In this document: in pieces, positions 6,335 through 13,926 of the stretch
Layout of the letters: each line of letters opens with the position of its first letter
Numbering within the stretch: position 1 is the first letter of the stretch
Source of the DNA: an uncultured Faecalicatena sp.
Lineage (GTDB): Bacteria > Bacillota > Clostridia > Lachnospirales > Lachnospiraceae
Direction of reading: 5' to 3'
Length of the DNA stretch: 64,000 nucleotides
Assembly (NCBI GenBank): GCA_948468385.1
Contig: CAOKHZ010000001.1
Location: 1-64,000, forward strand
Position numbers and translations under genes: made by a program
Notes under the pieces: model-generated
Told to the model about the DNA's origin: nothing
Database searches by the model: none
What the model saw: the letters and a program-made list of their open reading frames with translations, nothing else

Positions 6335-9280
6335 ATGAAGCAAACAGATGGGGCGAAGGCCGCAAGGAAGGCCTGGAAAAAGGGTTTGCGCAAGGCAGGC
6401 AGACCATGGGGGATCTTGTCATTTTTATCGGCACTTTTGGCCGTGGTGTGTATCGCGGCACTGTTGCTGGTGGGCGTGATGGAAAATTCATTCGTGATAC
6501 TGGCCGGTTCTTCGTACACGAAGTACGAGAACTATGACGAGGATGCCATGTATTACAGCATGGAGTTTGAGAGTGAAGAAAAGCGGATTGAGTACGAGAA
6601 TGCGTTGGTGGAGCAAATCGAGGGCGAGGGCGCGACGCTTCTGATGAACGAGAACGACGCGCTGCCGCTTGATAAGGGCGCGAAGGTGAGCTGCTTTTCC
6701 AGCTCGTCGGTGAACTTAGTCTACGGCGGTACCGGCTCCGGCGCGGTGGACACCGAGAAAGCGCCAAATTTGAAGGACGCGTTGGAGGACGCGGGTTTTT
6801 CCGTGAACGAGACCTTGTGGGATTTTTACGAGGAGGGAGAGGGAAGCGAGTACGTGCGGAAAACCGGCAGCATGTTTGACGGAAGTAATTCGGCGACCGG
6901 CGAGGTGCCGTGGGATAAGTACACGGACGAGGAGCTTTCTTCCGTGAAGGAATACGGTGACGCGGCCATCGTCGTGATTTCACGGGTGGGCGGCGAGGGC
7001 GCCGACCTGGAATTCCAGAATTTAAATTATCTGGCACTGGATGACAATGAAAGAGAAATGATGGAAAATCTGGCGAAGATGAAAGCGGAAGGGGCGATTC
7101 AGCATATTATCGTGCTTTTAAATTCGTCAAATGCCATTCAGTTGGATTTCCTGAAAAATAATGAGTATGCGGTGGACGCGGCTCTCTGGATCGGCGGTGT
7201 CGGCGCGACCGGTATCAACGCGGTGGCGGACATTTTGGCGGGCGACGTGGTTCCGTCCGGACACTTGCCGGACACGTTCTGCTATGACAATTATTCCTCT
7301 CCGGCCATGGTCAATATGGCGACGCAGGTTTACGAAGGGGCGGACGAGGCAGGACTTGGCAACAACCAGAAATATTACGTGGTGTATCAGGAAGGTATTT
7401 ATGTGGGCTACCGTTATTATGAGACTCGCTACGAGGATTACGTGATGGGGACGGGCAACGCGGGGGCGTATGCCTATGATGAGGACGTGGCGTATCCGTT
7501 CGGGTTTGGCTTGAGCTATACGGAATTTGAGTATTCCAATCCGTCCGTAAAATACAACGCGCAGACGGATCAGTTCGAGGTCACGGTGACGGTGACGAAC
7601 GTCGGTGACACGTATTCCGGCAAGGAGACGGTGCAAGTTTACTCGCAGTCGCCGTACACGGATTATGACAAGCAAAACCAGGTGGAGAAGTCATCCGTGG
7701 CACTCTGCGGTTTTGAGAAAACGGATATTTTGGCACCGGGCGAGTCGGAAGACGTGACAGTTCTCGTGGACAAGCGGGATTTGGCTTCTTATGACGCGTA
7801 TGGCGCGGGGACGTATATCCTCGATGACGGGGAATATTATCTTGTAATCGGGCGGGATGCCCACGACGCGGTCAATAACGTGCTGGCGGCCAAGGGATTT
7901 ACGGCGGAGACGACCGACAGCAGGATGGATGATGGCGGCCATGCGGATTTGGCGTTGTCGTGGACGCAGGAAGAGTTCGATGCGGACACGTATGCGACCT
8001 CGAAAAACGGAACCGAGATCGTGAATCAGTTCGAGGGTGCGGATTTGAATTTCTACGAGAACAGTCCGTCCGCGGTGACATATCTTTCTAGAAATGACTG
8101 GACGGGGACGTATCCCGCGGAGCCGGTAAAACTTGGCTTGACGGATGGTCTGACTGCGGATTTGGCCTTGCAGCGGCATGAGAACCAGAAGTCGGACGCG
8201 TCCGAGATGCCGACGATGGGAGCCAAAAACGGCTTGAAGCTTTATGACATGATAGGGCTTGCGTTTGACGACCCGAAATGGGAAGAGTTGTTAGACCAGT
8301 TGACGTGGGACGAGATGGTGAACACGGTGTCCGAGGGCTTCCACCTGGTACGTGGTGCGGGAAGCGTGCAGGCACCGACCGCCAGGCAGGAGAACGGCCC
8401 GCAGGGATTTACCGGATTTTTCGGGCGCGGGGCAAAAGACGCGATGGCCATCACCTCGGTGGACATTTTGGCGGCCACGTTTAACAAGGAACTGGCCGGC
8501 GAAGTTGGATCGTGCATCGGTCAGGATTGCCTGAATGCCGATGTCAGCGCGTTGTACGGACCAGGCAACAACACGCACCGGGCTCCTTATGCGGGGCGCA
8601 ATTTTGAATATTACAGCGAGGACGGATTCTTGTCCGGTGCATTGGCGGCGGAAGAAAATGCGGCCATTTCCGAGATGGGCGTGCGGGTGGAGATGAAACA
8701 TTTTGCCCTGAACGATTGCGAGGAGAATCGGATGGGACTTGGCACCTGGGCAAATGAGCAGTCCATTCGGGAAATTTATCTGAAAGCATTCCAGCCGGTA
8801 GTGGAAAAGACCCCTTCGGCGGGCGTGATGAACGGATACGATCGTTTTGGGGCCATCTGGTGCGGTGCCAATGAGAATTTGCTGAAAAACGTATTGCGCG
8901 GCGAGTGGGGCTGTACGGGATTTATCATCACGGACAACGCGACGGTGGATTATATGAGCGGCGTGGACGGCGTGCTGGCCGGTTCCGCACTCTATGACGC
9001 GATGATGACGAATGCCGAGAAGCATTTGAAAGCGGCCGAGGGCGACGCGGAAGTCGCCTATGCGCTTCGCGAGGCGATGCATTACAACTTGTACAATCTG
9101 GCCAATTCTTCGGCGATGAACGGAATCGGGCCGGACACGGTGGTGAAGGCCGTCACGCCGGGACTGATTGTAAAACTTCGCGTCGGGGCGGGCGTGTTCG
9201 TGATCTTGTTCGCACTTTGCCTGGCACGGAGAGTTTTGAAACGGAAGAAATACAAGGGCGAGAACCCAAGGCCGTGGTAA
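6335..9280 (+). CDS. Membrane-anchored GH3 glycosidase, reversed domain order
   Basis: A 981-residue glycoside hydrolase family 3 protein. A basic N-terminus (KAARKAWKKGLRKAGR) and one membrane helix at about 28-48 put the chain outside. A second helix close to the C-terminus (KLRVGAGVFVILFALCLARR) returns it to the cytosol. The extracellular part runs GH3 C-domain (EGATLLMNENDALPL, DAALWIGGVGATGINAV), fibronectin-like domain (VTVTVTNVGDTYSGKETVQV), then the GH3 N-terminal barrel with KHFALNDCEENR. The likely nucleophile is Asp867 in GFIITDNA. This order is the reverse of classical GH3 and is known from some gut and rumen Clostridia. The start at ATG 6335 follows AAGGAGGAAAAGGAGA; an in-frame GTG at 6275 lies inside the leader and is rejected. 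The glycosidic bond is not clear, though beta-glucosidase is the common activity. Confidence 0.92.
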   Translation: MKQTDGAKAARKAWKKGLRKAGRPWGILSFLSALLAVVCIAALLLVGVMENSFVILAGSSYTKYENYDEDAMYYSMEFESEEKRIEYENALVEQIEGEGATLLMNENDALPLDKGAKVSCFSSSSVNLVYGGTGSGAVDTEKAPNLKDALEDAGFSVNETLWDFYEEGEGSEYVRKTGSMFDGSNSATGEVPWDKYTDEELSSVKEYGDAAIVVISRVGGEGADLEFQNLNYLALDDNEREMMENLAKMKAEGAIQHIIVLLNSSNAIQLDFLKNNEYAVDAALWIGGVGATGINAVADILAGDVVPSGHLPDTFCYDNYSSPAMVNMATQVYEGADEAGLGNNQKYYVVYQEGIYVGYRYYETRYEDYVMGTGNAGAYAYDEDVAYPFGFGLSYTEFEYSNPSVKYNAQTDQFEVTVTVTNVGDTYSGKETVQVYSQSPYTDYDKQNQVEKSSVALCGFEKTDILAPGESEDVTVLVDKRDLASYDAYGAGTYILDDGEYYLVIGRDAHDAVNNVLAAKGFTAETTDSRMDDGGHADLALSWTQEEFDADTYATSKNGTEIVNQFEGADLNFYENSPSAVTYLSRNDWTGTYPAEPVKLGLTDGLTADLALQRHENQKSDASEMPTMGAKNGLKLYDMIGLAFDDPKWEELLDQLTWDEMVNTVSEGFHLVRGAGSVQAPTARQENGPQGFTGFFGRGAKDAMAITSVDILAATFNKELAGEVGSCIGQDCLNADVSALYGPGNNTHRAPYAGRNFEYYSEDGFLSGALAAEENAAISEMGVRVEMKHFALNDCEENRMGLGTWANEQSIREIYLKAFQPVVEKTPSAGVMNGYDRFGAIWCGANENLLKNVLRGEWGCTGFIITDNATVDYMSGVDGVLAGSALYDAMMTNAEKHLKAAEGDAEVAYALREAMHYNLYNLANSSAMNGIGPDTVVKAVTPGLIVKLRVGAGVFVILFALCLARRVLKRKKYKGENPRPW

Positions 9281-9294
9281 TTGAAAATGAATAC

Positions 9295-9340
9295 AATTAC
9301 GCTTCACTCCTTGACGATAGGGGAGTGAAGCGTAATTATT
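9295..9340. terminator. Bidirectional terminator between GH3 and AraC genes
   Basis: A perfect 16-bp stem (9295-9310 with 9322-9337) has an 11-base loop and is flanked by A/T-rich sequence on both sides. It serves the convergent GH3 gene and the AraC gene. Confidence 0.85.
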
Positions 9341-10357
9341 TTAGTGTTGTTTCCGATACTCCTTGGGTGTCATCTTATATCTGGCATAAAATTTGCTATA
9401 AAAGGAGGCCGTGCTTTTGTAGCCGATGGCGGCGGAGATTTCCTCGATGGGATCCGTCGTCAGCAGAAGAAGGCTGCACGCCTTTTGCAGACGGATGTCG
9501 GTCACGAGTTCCAGAAACGTACGGCCGGTCTGCGCCTTTACCACCGTGGGAAAATAGTTTTTGTGGTATCCGAAATGGGCGGCGGCCAGTTCCATGTTGA
9601 CATCGGTCATGTGATCCGTGATAAACGCGATGAGATCCTCGATAAACGGGGAGGAATGGTAATTGCGCATCAGTTCCCCGAAGAGGACGACCAGGGTGGA
9701 TTCCATGACGAAGCGGGAGGCGGCCTCGCCCCTTAAAAATTCCTCCACCAATAGCTCCATGATGGTGTCGACGCGATGGGTCGTGTCGTGGAACGCCATA
9801 TAGTTGGGATTCGTGTCGGAGGACGCGAGGTAGCTGTTAAAAAATTTATTCAACTCTTCGTTGATCAACAAAGAGTAAAAAGAACGTTTAAAAATTTCAC
9901 GGGGGAGAAGGATGTTGATGACAAGATCCTCCCCTTCATGAAATTTTTCAATTTTGTGCAGCGCGTTCGGATTGTGGATGCACAATTCGCCGGCCAAGAG
10001 GTGCACCTCTATCCCATCAATCCAGTCAATGATATTGCCATGGTCCACGTAAATGATTTCAAAAAATTCATTGGAATGCGCCCAGTGGTTCATCTGGGAA
10101 GTATGGCAGTTGATAAATACGTCGGAGATGGAGCCGGGCTGAAAGAGGCTGTAGGCAAGCGGCTCGTTGTTCATCTGGGGGAGGAAGTTGGAAAATTCCT
10201 GAAAAGACTCCTCCACGTTTGGAAGTAAATCTTTAATCCGCTGAAAATACTGCAATTCTTCGCTAGAGGACGAGACATTGTCCAAAAAGCGCTTGAAAAG
10301 TTTAGATGCGTAAGAATTGGAATATTCCATGATGGCGGAAATCGTGTCAGAATTCAT
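9341..10357 (-). CDS. AraC-family transcriptional regulator
   Basis: A 338-residue regulator on the minus strand, opposite to every other complete gene here. Residues roughly 95-190 form a cupin-type sensor (FFEIIYVDHGNIIDWIDG, LLAGELCIHNPNALHKI). The last 100 form the AraC double helix-turn-helix, with NMELAAAHFGYHKNYFPTVVKAQTG as first and DPIEEISAAIGYKSTASFYSKFYARYKMTPKEYR as second. The start at ATG 10357 follows AAGGAGAACT; longer frames lack a site. It is divergent from the GH78 operon and convergent with the first GH3 gene. That fits a local activator that responds to a sugar from the locus (inference). Its 3' end has a relic copy at 5886-5930. Confidence 0.93.
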   Translation of the reverse strand: MNSDTISAIMEYSNSYASKLFKRFLDNVSSSSEELQYFQRIKDLLPNVEESFQEFSNFLPQMNNEPLAYSLFQPGSISDVFINCHTSQMNHWAHSNEFFEIIYVDHGNIIDWIDGIEVHLLAGELCIHNPNALHKIEKFHEGEDLVINILLPREIFKRSFYSLLINEELNKFFNSYLASSDTNPNYMAFHDTTHRVDTIMELLVEEFLRGEAASRFVMESTLVVLFGELMRNYHSSPFIEDLIAFITDHMTDVNMELAAAHFGYHKNYFPTVVKAQTGRTFLELVTDIRLQKACSLLLLTTDPIEEISAAIGYKSTASFYSKFYARYKMTPKEYRKQH

Positions 10358-10395
10358 AATAGTTCTCCTTTTTATCCCCGAAATTTTGTAAAAAT

Positions 10396-10424
10396 ATAGT
10401 AACACAATAAAAAATGGTTGGCAA
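10396..10424 (-). promoter_or_regulatory. Promoter of the AraC regulator
   Basis: On the minus strand TTGCCA (10424-10419) and TACTAT (10401-10396) are 17 bases apart, about 35 bases ahead of the start codon. Confidence 0.7.
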
Positions 10425-10466
10425 TAGAATCTTATGATTTTAAATAAAATCCCTTACGAATGCAGA

Positions 10467-10495
10467 TTGTATCTCACAGAGAGTTTCTTTAGAAT
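10467..10495 (+). promoter_or_regulatory. Promoter of the GH78 operon
   Basis: TTGTAT at 10467-10472 and TAGAAT at 10490-10495 are 17 bases apart. The weak -35 box fits a promoter that needs an activator such as the divergent AraC protein. Confidence 0.5.
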
Positions 10496-10515
10496 GAAGT
10501 ATAAAGAAAGTCAGG

Positions 10516-10531
10516 GTCGATGTACATCGAC
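10516..10531. promoter_or_regulatory. Perfect 16-bp palindrome, candidate operator
   Basis: GTCGATGTACATCGAC at 10516-10531 is a perfect palindrome about 15 bases past the expected start point of the GH78 operon. AraC proteins usually bind direct rather than inverted repeats, so a different dimeric repressor or an RNA hairpin is possible. Confidence 0.4.
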
Positions 10532-10633
10532 ATTACCGTGCATATCGTGCAGGAGCAAATGCTGACAAGATTTTCGTGCACGCGCGGAAGCATTTTAAAG
10601 TCATTAAAATCACAGAAAGGAGAGGGACTCGGA

Positions 10634-12910
10634 ATGAAGTTTCATTTTATTGAACCGGAACTAGACTTGAATAAAAAAATACCCAAAACGGCTTCTTACA
10701 TACGGAAGGAGTTTCCATTATCCGGAAAGGTAAAAAAGGCAACCGCGTATTTTACGGCATGCGGGCTTTATAAAGCGTATATCAATGGCCGGGAGGTGGA
10801 CCATCAGGTGCTTCTCCCGGGAAATACCAGCTACGCGCATCGTTTGCAATATCAGCAGTATGACGTGACAACGTATTTGCAGGAAGGAGCGAATGCCGTC
10901 GCCGCCGTCGTGGGAGAAGGGTGGTACCGGGGAAAGGGAGGATTCCCGCCCACGCCAGACGAGGGAAAGAGGTTGAAATTCATGTGTCATTTGGAGATTG
11001 ACATGGAGAACGGTACCGCGGTGACCCTGGATACGGATTCGACCTGGAGGGCGACGCAGGACGGGCCAATCGGGGAGAATGACTTGAAGGCGGGCGAGCA
11101 TTATGATGCCAGGAAGGAACTGGCCGGGTGGACGATTCCCGGGTTTGATGATTCCAAGTGGCACGAAGTCAGAAAAGGGCAGTATGCCGGAGCACTGGTT
11201 CCTTGCGAGGGCGAGCGGATTCTGGAGCAGGAGCGGTTTTCACCGAAGGAAATTTTACATACGCCGGACGGCTCCACCGTGCTGGACTTTGGACAAAACC
11301 TATGCGGCTACATGGAATTTGCGGTGACGGGGAAAGCCGGGACGCAGGTGCGGCTCATTTACGGGGAGACGCTGGACGAGAACGGAAACTTCACCGTCAA
11401 AAACTTAAGCTTCCAGACGGATAAGAAGACCGGGCTTTGCGACCAGACGGACTGTTATATCTTAAAAGAAGGAAAGCAATCCTACAAACCGACGTTTTCC
11501 ATCCGTGGATTCCAGTATGTAAAGCTGGTCAATTGGCCGGAGCCGGTAAACAAAGAAAATTTCACATCCATCGCGGTGTATTCGGAATTGAAACCGGCGG
11601 GTACGTTTTGCTGCTCGAATGAAAAGGTAAACAAGCTTGTGCAAAACGTTTCCTGGAGCATGAAGAGCAATTTCGTCGACATTCCCACGGACTGTCCCAC
11701 GAGGGAACGGGCCGGCTGGACGGGGGACATCATGGTGTTTAGCGTCCCGGCCATTTATCAGATGGACAGCTATAGGTTTTTGAAAAAGTGGTTGAAGGAC
11801 GTCATTTTGGAGCAGGGGGAGGACGGAAGGATTTCCAACATCGTTCCGGGAACGGGTATGCCGAGGATGATGGACGGGGCGGCCGGATGGTCCGACGCGA
11901 TTGTCAAGGTGCCGTGGGTACTTTATCAGTATTACGGGAAAAAAGAGATTTTGGAGCTCGCCTATCCGGCCATCGTAAAGCATATTCAGTTTATGAACTG
12001 CAGGAGAAAGAAGCGGAAACCGTGGAATCTGGCCAAGGGAAAGCACTGGGACTATATCATGGACACCGGGTTCCATTGGGGAGAATGGTTGGAGCCGGGA
12101 AGCAGCATGCCTTCCGGCGCGCTTCGGGCATTCACGATGCCGGACTGCGAGGTGGCGACGGCATATTTCGCCTGGTCCACAAGGCAGGCCGCGGAGATTG
12201 CCGACGTGCTGGGAAAGGCGGAGGACGCAAAAAAATTCCGGCAGCTGCATCAAAACGTCGTGGCCGCCTATCGAAAAGAATTCCTCCCGGACGGGATGGT
12301 GCACTCGAAACGGCAGTGCAGGTACGTGCGGCCGGTGGCACTTGACCTGGTTGACGAGGAGACGAAAGAACGGGTGGTTTCCCGGCTCAATCAGATGGTG
12401 GCGGAAAATCAGTACCGAATCGGGACGGGATTTTTGTCAACCCCGCACATTTGCCGGGTACTGACCGAGCATGGTTACACGCAGAGTGCCTACGGGCTGC
12501 TGGAAAATGAAGCGGCGCCCGGATGGCTGTACGAGGTGAACAAGGGTGCCACGACCATCTGGGAAAACTGGTTCGGGAAAAATGAAAAGAACGTGCCGAC
12601 CAATTCGATGAATCACTATTCGCCGGGGGCGGTCGTTGGCTGGATGTACAGCCATGTGGCGGGAATCCGGCCGTTGCTTCCGGGATTTGAAAGGGTGTTG
12701 ATCGCGCCGAACCCGGGCGGCTCGTTTCAGTGGGTTACTTGTTCCTATGACAGCGCGGCCGGACAAATCGTCTCGAATTGGAGAATAGAGGACGAACGGT
12801 TTGAACTTGAGGTGAAGGTTCCGACACCGGCCGAAATTCGTCTCCCGGACGGGACGAAACAAGATGTGGAAGCGGGAGAGTGGAAATTTACATGTAATAT
12901 AAAGGAGTGA
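10634..12910 (+). CDS. GH78 alpha-L-rhamnosidase, cytoplasmic
   Basis: A 758-residue GH78 enzyme that removes terminal alpha-L-rhamnose. The N-terminal beta domains carry KATAYFTACGLYKAYINGR and DFGQNLCGYMEF. The (alpha/alpha)6 catalytic domain has the hallmark DCPTRERAGWTGD, with its Asp, Glu and Asp at the spacing of the acidic residues of characterised GH78 enzymes. The C-terminal part has NHYSPGAVVGWMY and a beta-sandwich. There is no signal peptide, so it acts inside the cell on imported rhamnosides. The start at ATG 10634 follows AAAGGAGAGGG; the longer frame from 10520 has no site and crosses the palindrome. It leads the operon GH78, esterase, GH3, GH3, GPH symporter, DUF1593, with a 6-base gap to the next gene. 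Confidence 0.93.
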   Translation: MKFHFIEPELDLNKKIPKTASYIRKEFPLSGKVKKATAYFTACGLYKAYINGREVDHQVLLPGNTSYAHRLQYQQYDVTTYLQEGANAVAAVVGEGWYRGKGGFPPTPDEGKRLKFMCHLEIDMENGTAVTLDTDSTWRATQDGPIGENDLKAGEHYDARKELAGWTIPGFDDSKWHEVRKGQYAGALVPCEGERILEQERFSPKEILHTPDGSTVLDFGQNLCGYMEFAVTGKAGTQVRLIYGETLDENGNFTVKNLSFQTDKKTGLCDQTDCYILKEGKQSYKPTFSIRGFQYVKLVNWPEPVNKENFTSIAVYSELKPAGTFCCSNEKVNKLVQNVSWSMKSNFVDIPTDCPTRERAGWTGDIMVFSVPAIYQMDSYRFLKKWLKDVILEQGEDGRISNIVPGTGMPRMMDGAAGWSDAIVKVPWVLYQYYGKKEILELAYPAIVKHIQFMNCRRKKRKPWNLAKGKHWDYIMDTGFHWGEWLEPGSSMPSGALRAFTMPDCEVATAYFAWSTRQAAEIADVLGKAEDAKKFRQLHQNVVAAYRKEFLPDGMVHSKRQCRYVRPVALDLVDEETKERVVSRLNQMVAENQYRIGTGFLSTPHICRVLTEHGYTQSAYGLLENEAAPGWLYEVNKGATTIWENWFGKNEKNVPTNSMNHYSPGAVVGWMYSHVAGIRPLLPGFERVLIAPNPGGSFQWVTCSYDSAAGQIVSNWRIEDERFELEVKVPTPAEIRLPDGTKQDVEAGEWKFTCNIKE

Positions 12911-12916
12911 GAGAAC

Positions 12917-13891
12917 ATGATTACGCCAGAGATGAAATTGAAGGTGATTGCCGCCCTTCCGGAATTTTCCGGGCGCGGCTACATGGTGGGGGAGATGCCG
13001 GGAATCCCGGGAAAAATCGCCGGAAACTTAAAGCTGGGAACCATGTGCGGCATGATGAAAACATGGAATGCCGAAAGTACGGCGGCCGGGTTTGAGTACG
13101 TGTCCCAAAAAGCGAAAGCGGGAAAGGTGTTTTATGACATCTGGCCGGAGGAAGATAGAAGGAAGGATCCGGCGAAAAAGCGGACGGGACTTGCGGCGTT
13201 TCCGCTTCCGAAAAAATCGAAGTTCGCGGTGATTTGTGCCGGGGGCGGGTATGCCATGGTATGTTCCATGGTGGAGGCGTTTCCCCTTGTGAAGCAACTA
13301 AACGAGGCGGGATACGCGGTCTTTGCCGTGCATTACCGGGTGGGGAAGGATGCGAAAGCCCCGGCTCCGATGGAGGATCTGGCGCAGGCCATCCGTTTCA
13401 TTTTGGAACACGCCGAAGAATTTCAGGTGGAAAAGGAAGGCTACGCGGTGGGCGGATTTTCAGCAGGCGGACATTTGGCGGCATCCTGGGGGACGAAGAC
13501 CCTTGGGTACGCACATTATCATTTGCCGAAGCCCGCGGTCATGTTGCTTTCCTATCCCGTCATCACAATGACGGAGAAAACACACAAGGGTTCCAGAAAT
13601 TGTCTGCTGGGGAAGAAAGCGGATGCCGGTCTGGTAGAGACGTACTCCGTCGAGAAGCAGGTTACGGCGGATTACCCGCCGTCGTATGTATGGCAGTTTG
13701 ACCAGGACAACATGGTTCCGATTGATAATACGAAGCTGCTGGTCGAGAAATTGAAGGAGTGCAAAGTCAAACATCAGTACGAAACATTTCCCGGAACGGC
13801 GCACGGCGTAGGCTTGGGAATCGGAACTCCGGCCGAGGGATGGCTTGAGCGGGCGATTGAATTTTGGGAGAAAGAAGGCAGTTCCATTTGA
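12917..13891 (+). CDS. Alpha/beta-hydrolase, probable carbohydrate esterase
   Basis: A 324-residue alpha/beta-hydrolase of the acetyl-esterase / BD-FAE type. The oxyanion region is AVICAGGGYAMV, the nucleophile elbow is GGFSAGGH with Ser182, the acid is probably the Asp in QFDQDNMVPIDNT and the histidine is in FPGTAHGVGLG. No signal peptide is present, so it is cytoplasmic. In this operon it would remove acetyl or feruloyl groups from imported oligosaccharides or plant glycosides (inference from context). The start at ATG 12917 is preceded by AAAGGAGTGAGAGAAC, six bases after the rhamnosidase stop. Confidence 0.85.
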   Translation: MITPEMKLKVIAALPEFSGRGYMVGEMPGIPGKIAGNLKLGTMCGMMKTWNAESTAAGFEYVSQKAKAGKVFYDIWPEEDRRKDPAKKRTGLAAFPLPKKSKFAVICAGGGYAMVCSMVEAFPLVKQLNEAGYAVFAVHYRVGKDAKAPAPMEDLAQAIRFILEHAEEFQVEKEGYAVGGFSAGGHLAASWGTKTLGYAHYHLPKPAVMLLSYPVITMTEKTHKGSRNCLLGKKADAGLVETYSVEKQVTADYPPSYVWQFDQDNMVPIDNTKLLVEKLKECKVKHQYETFPGTAHGVGLGIGTPAEGWLERAIEFWEKEGSSI

Positions 13892-13926
13892 TAGAGATGT
13901 GCCATTAGGAAGGAGGAGCGAAAGCG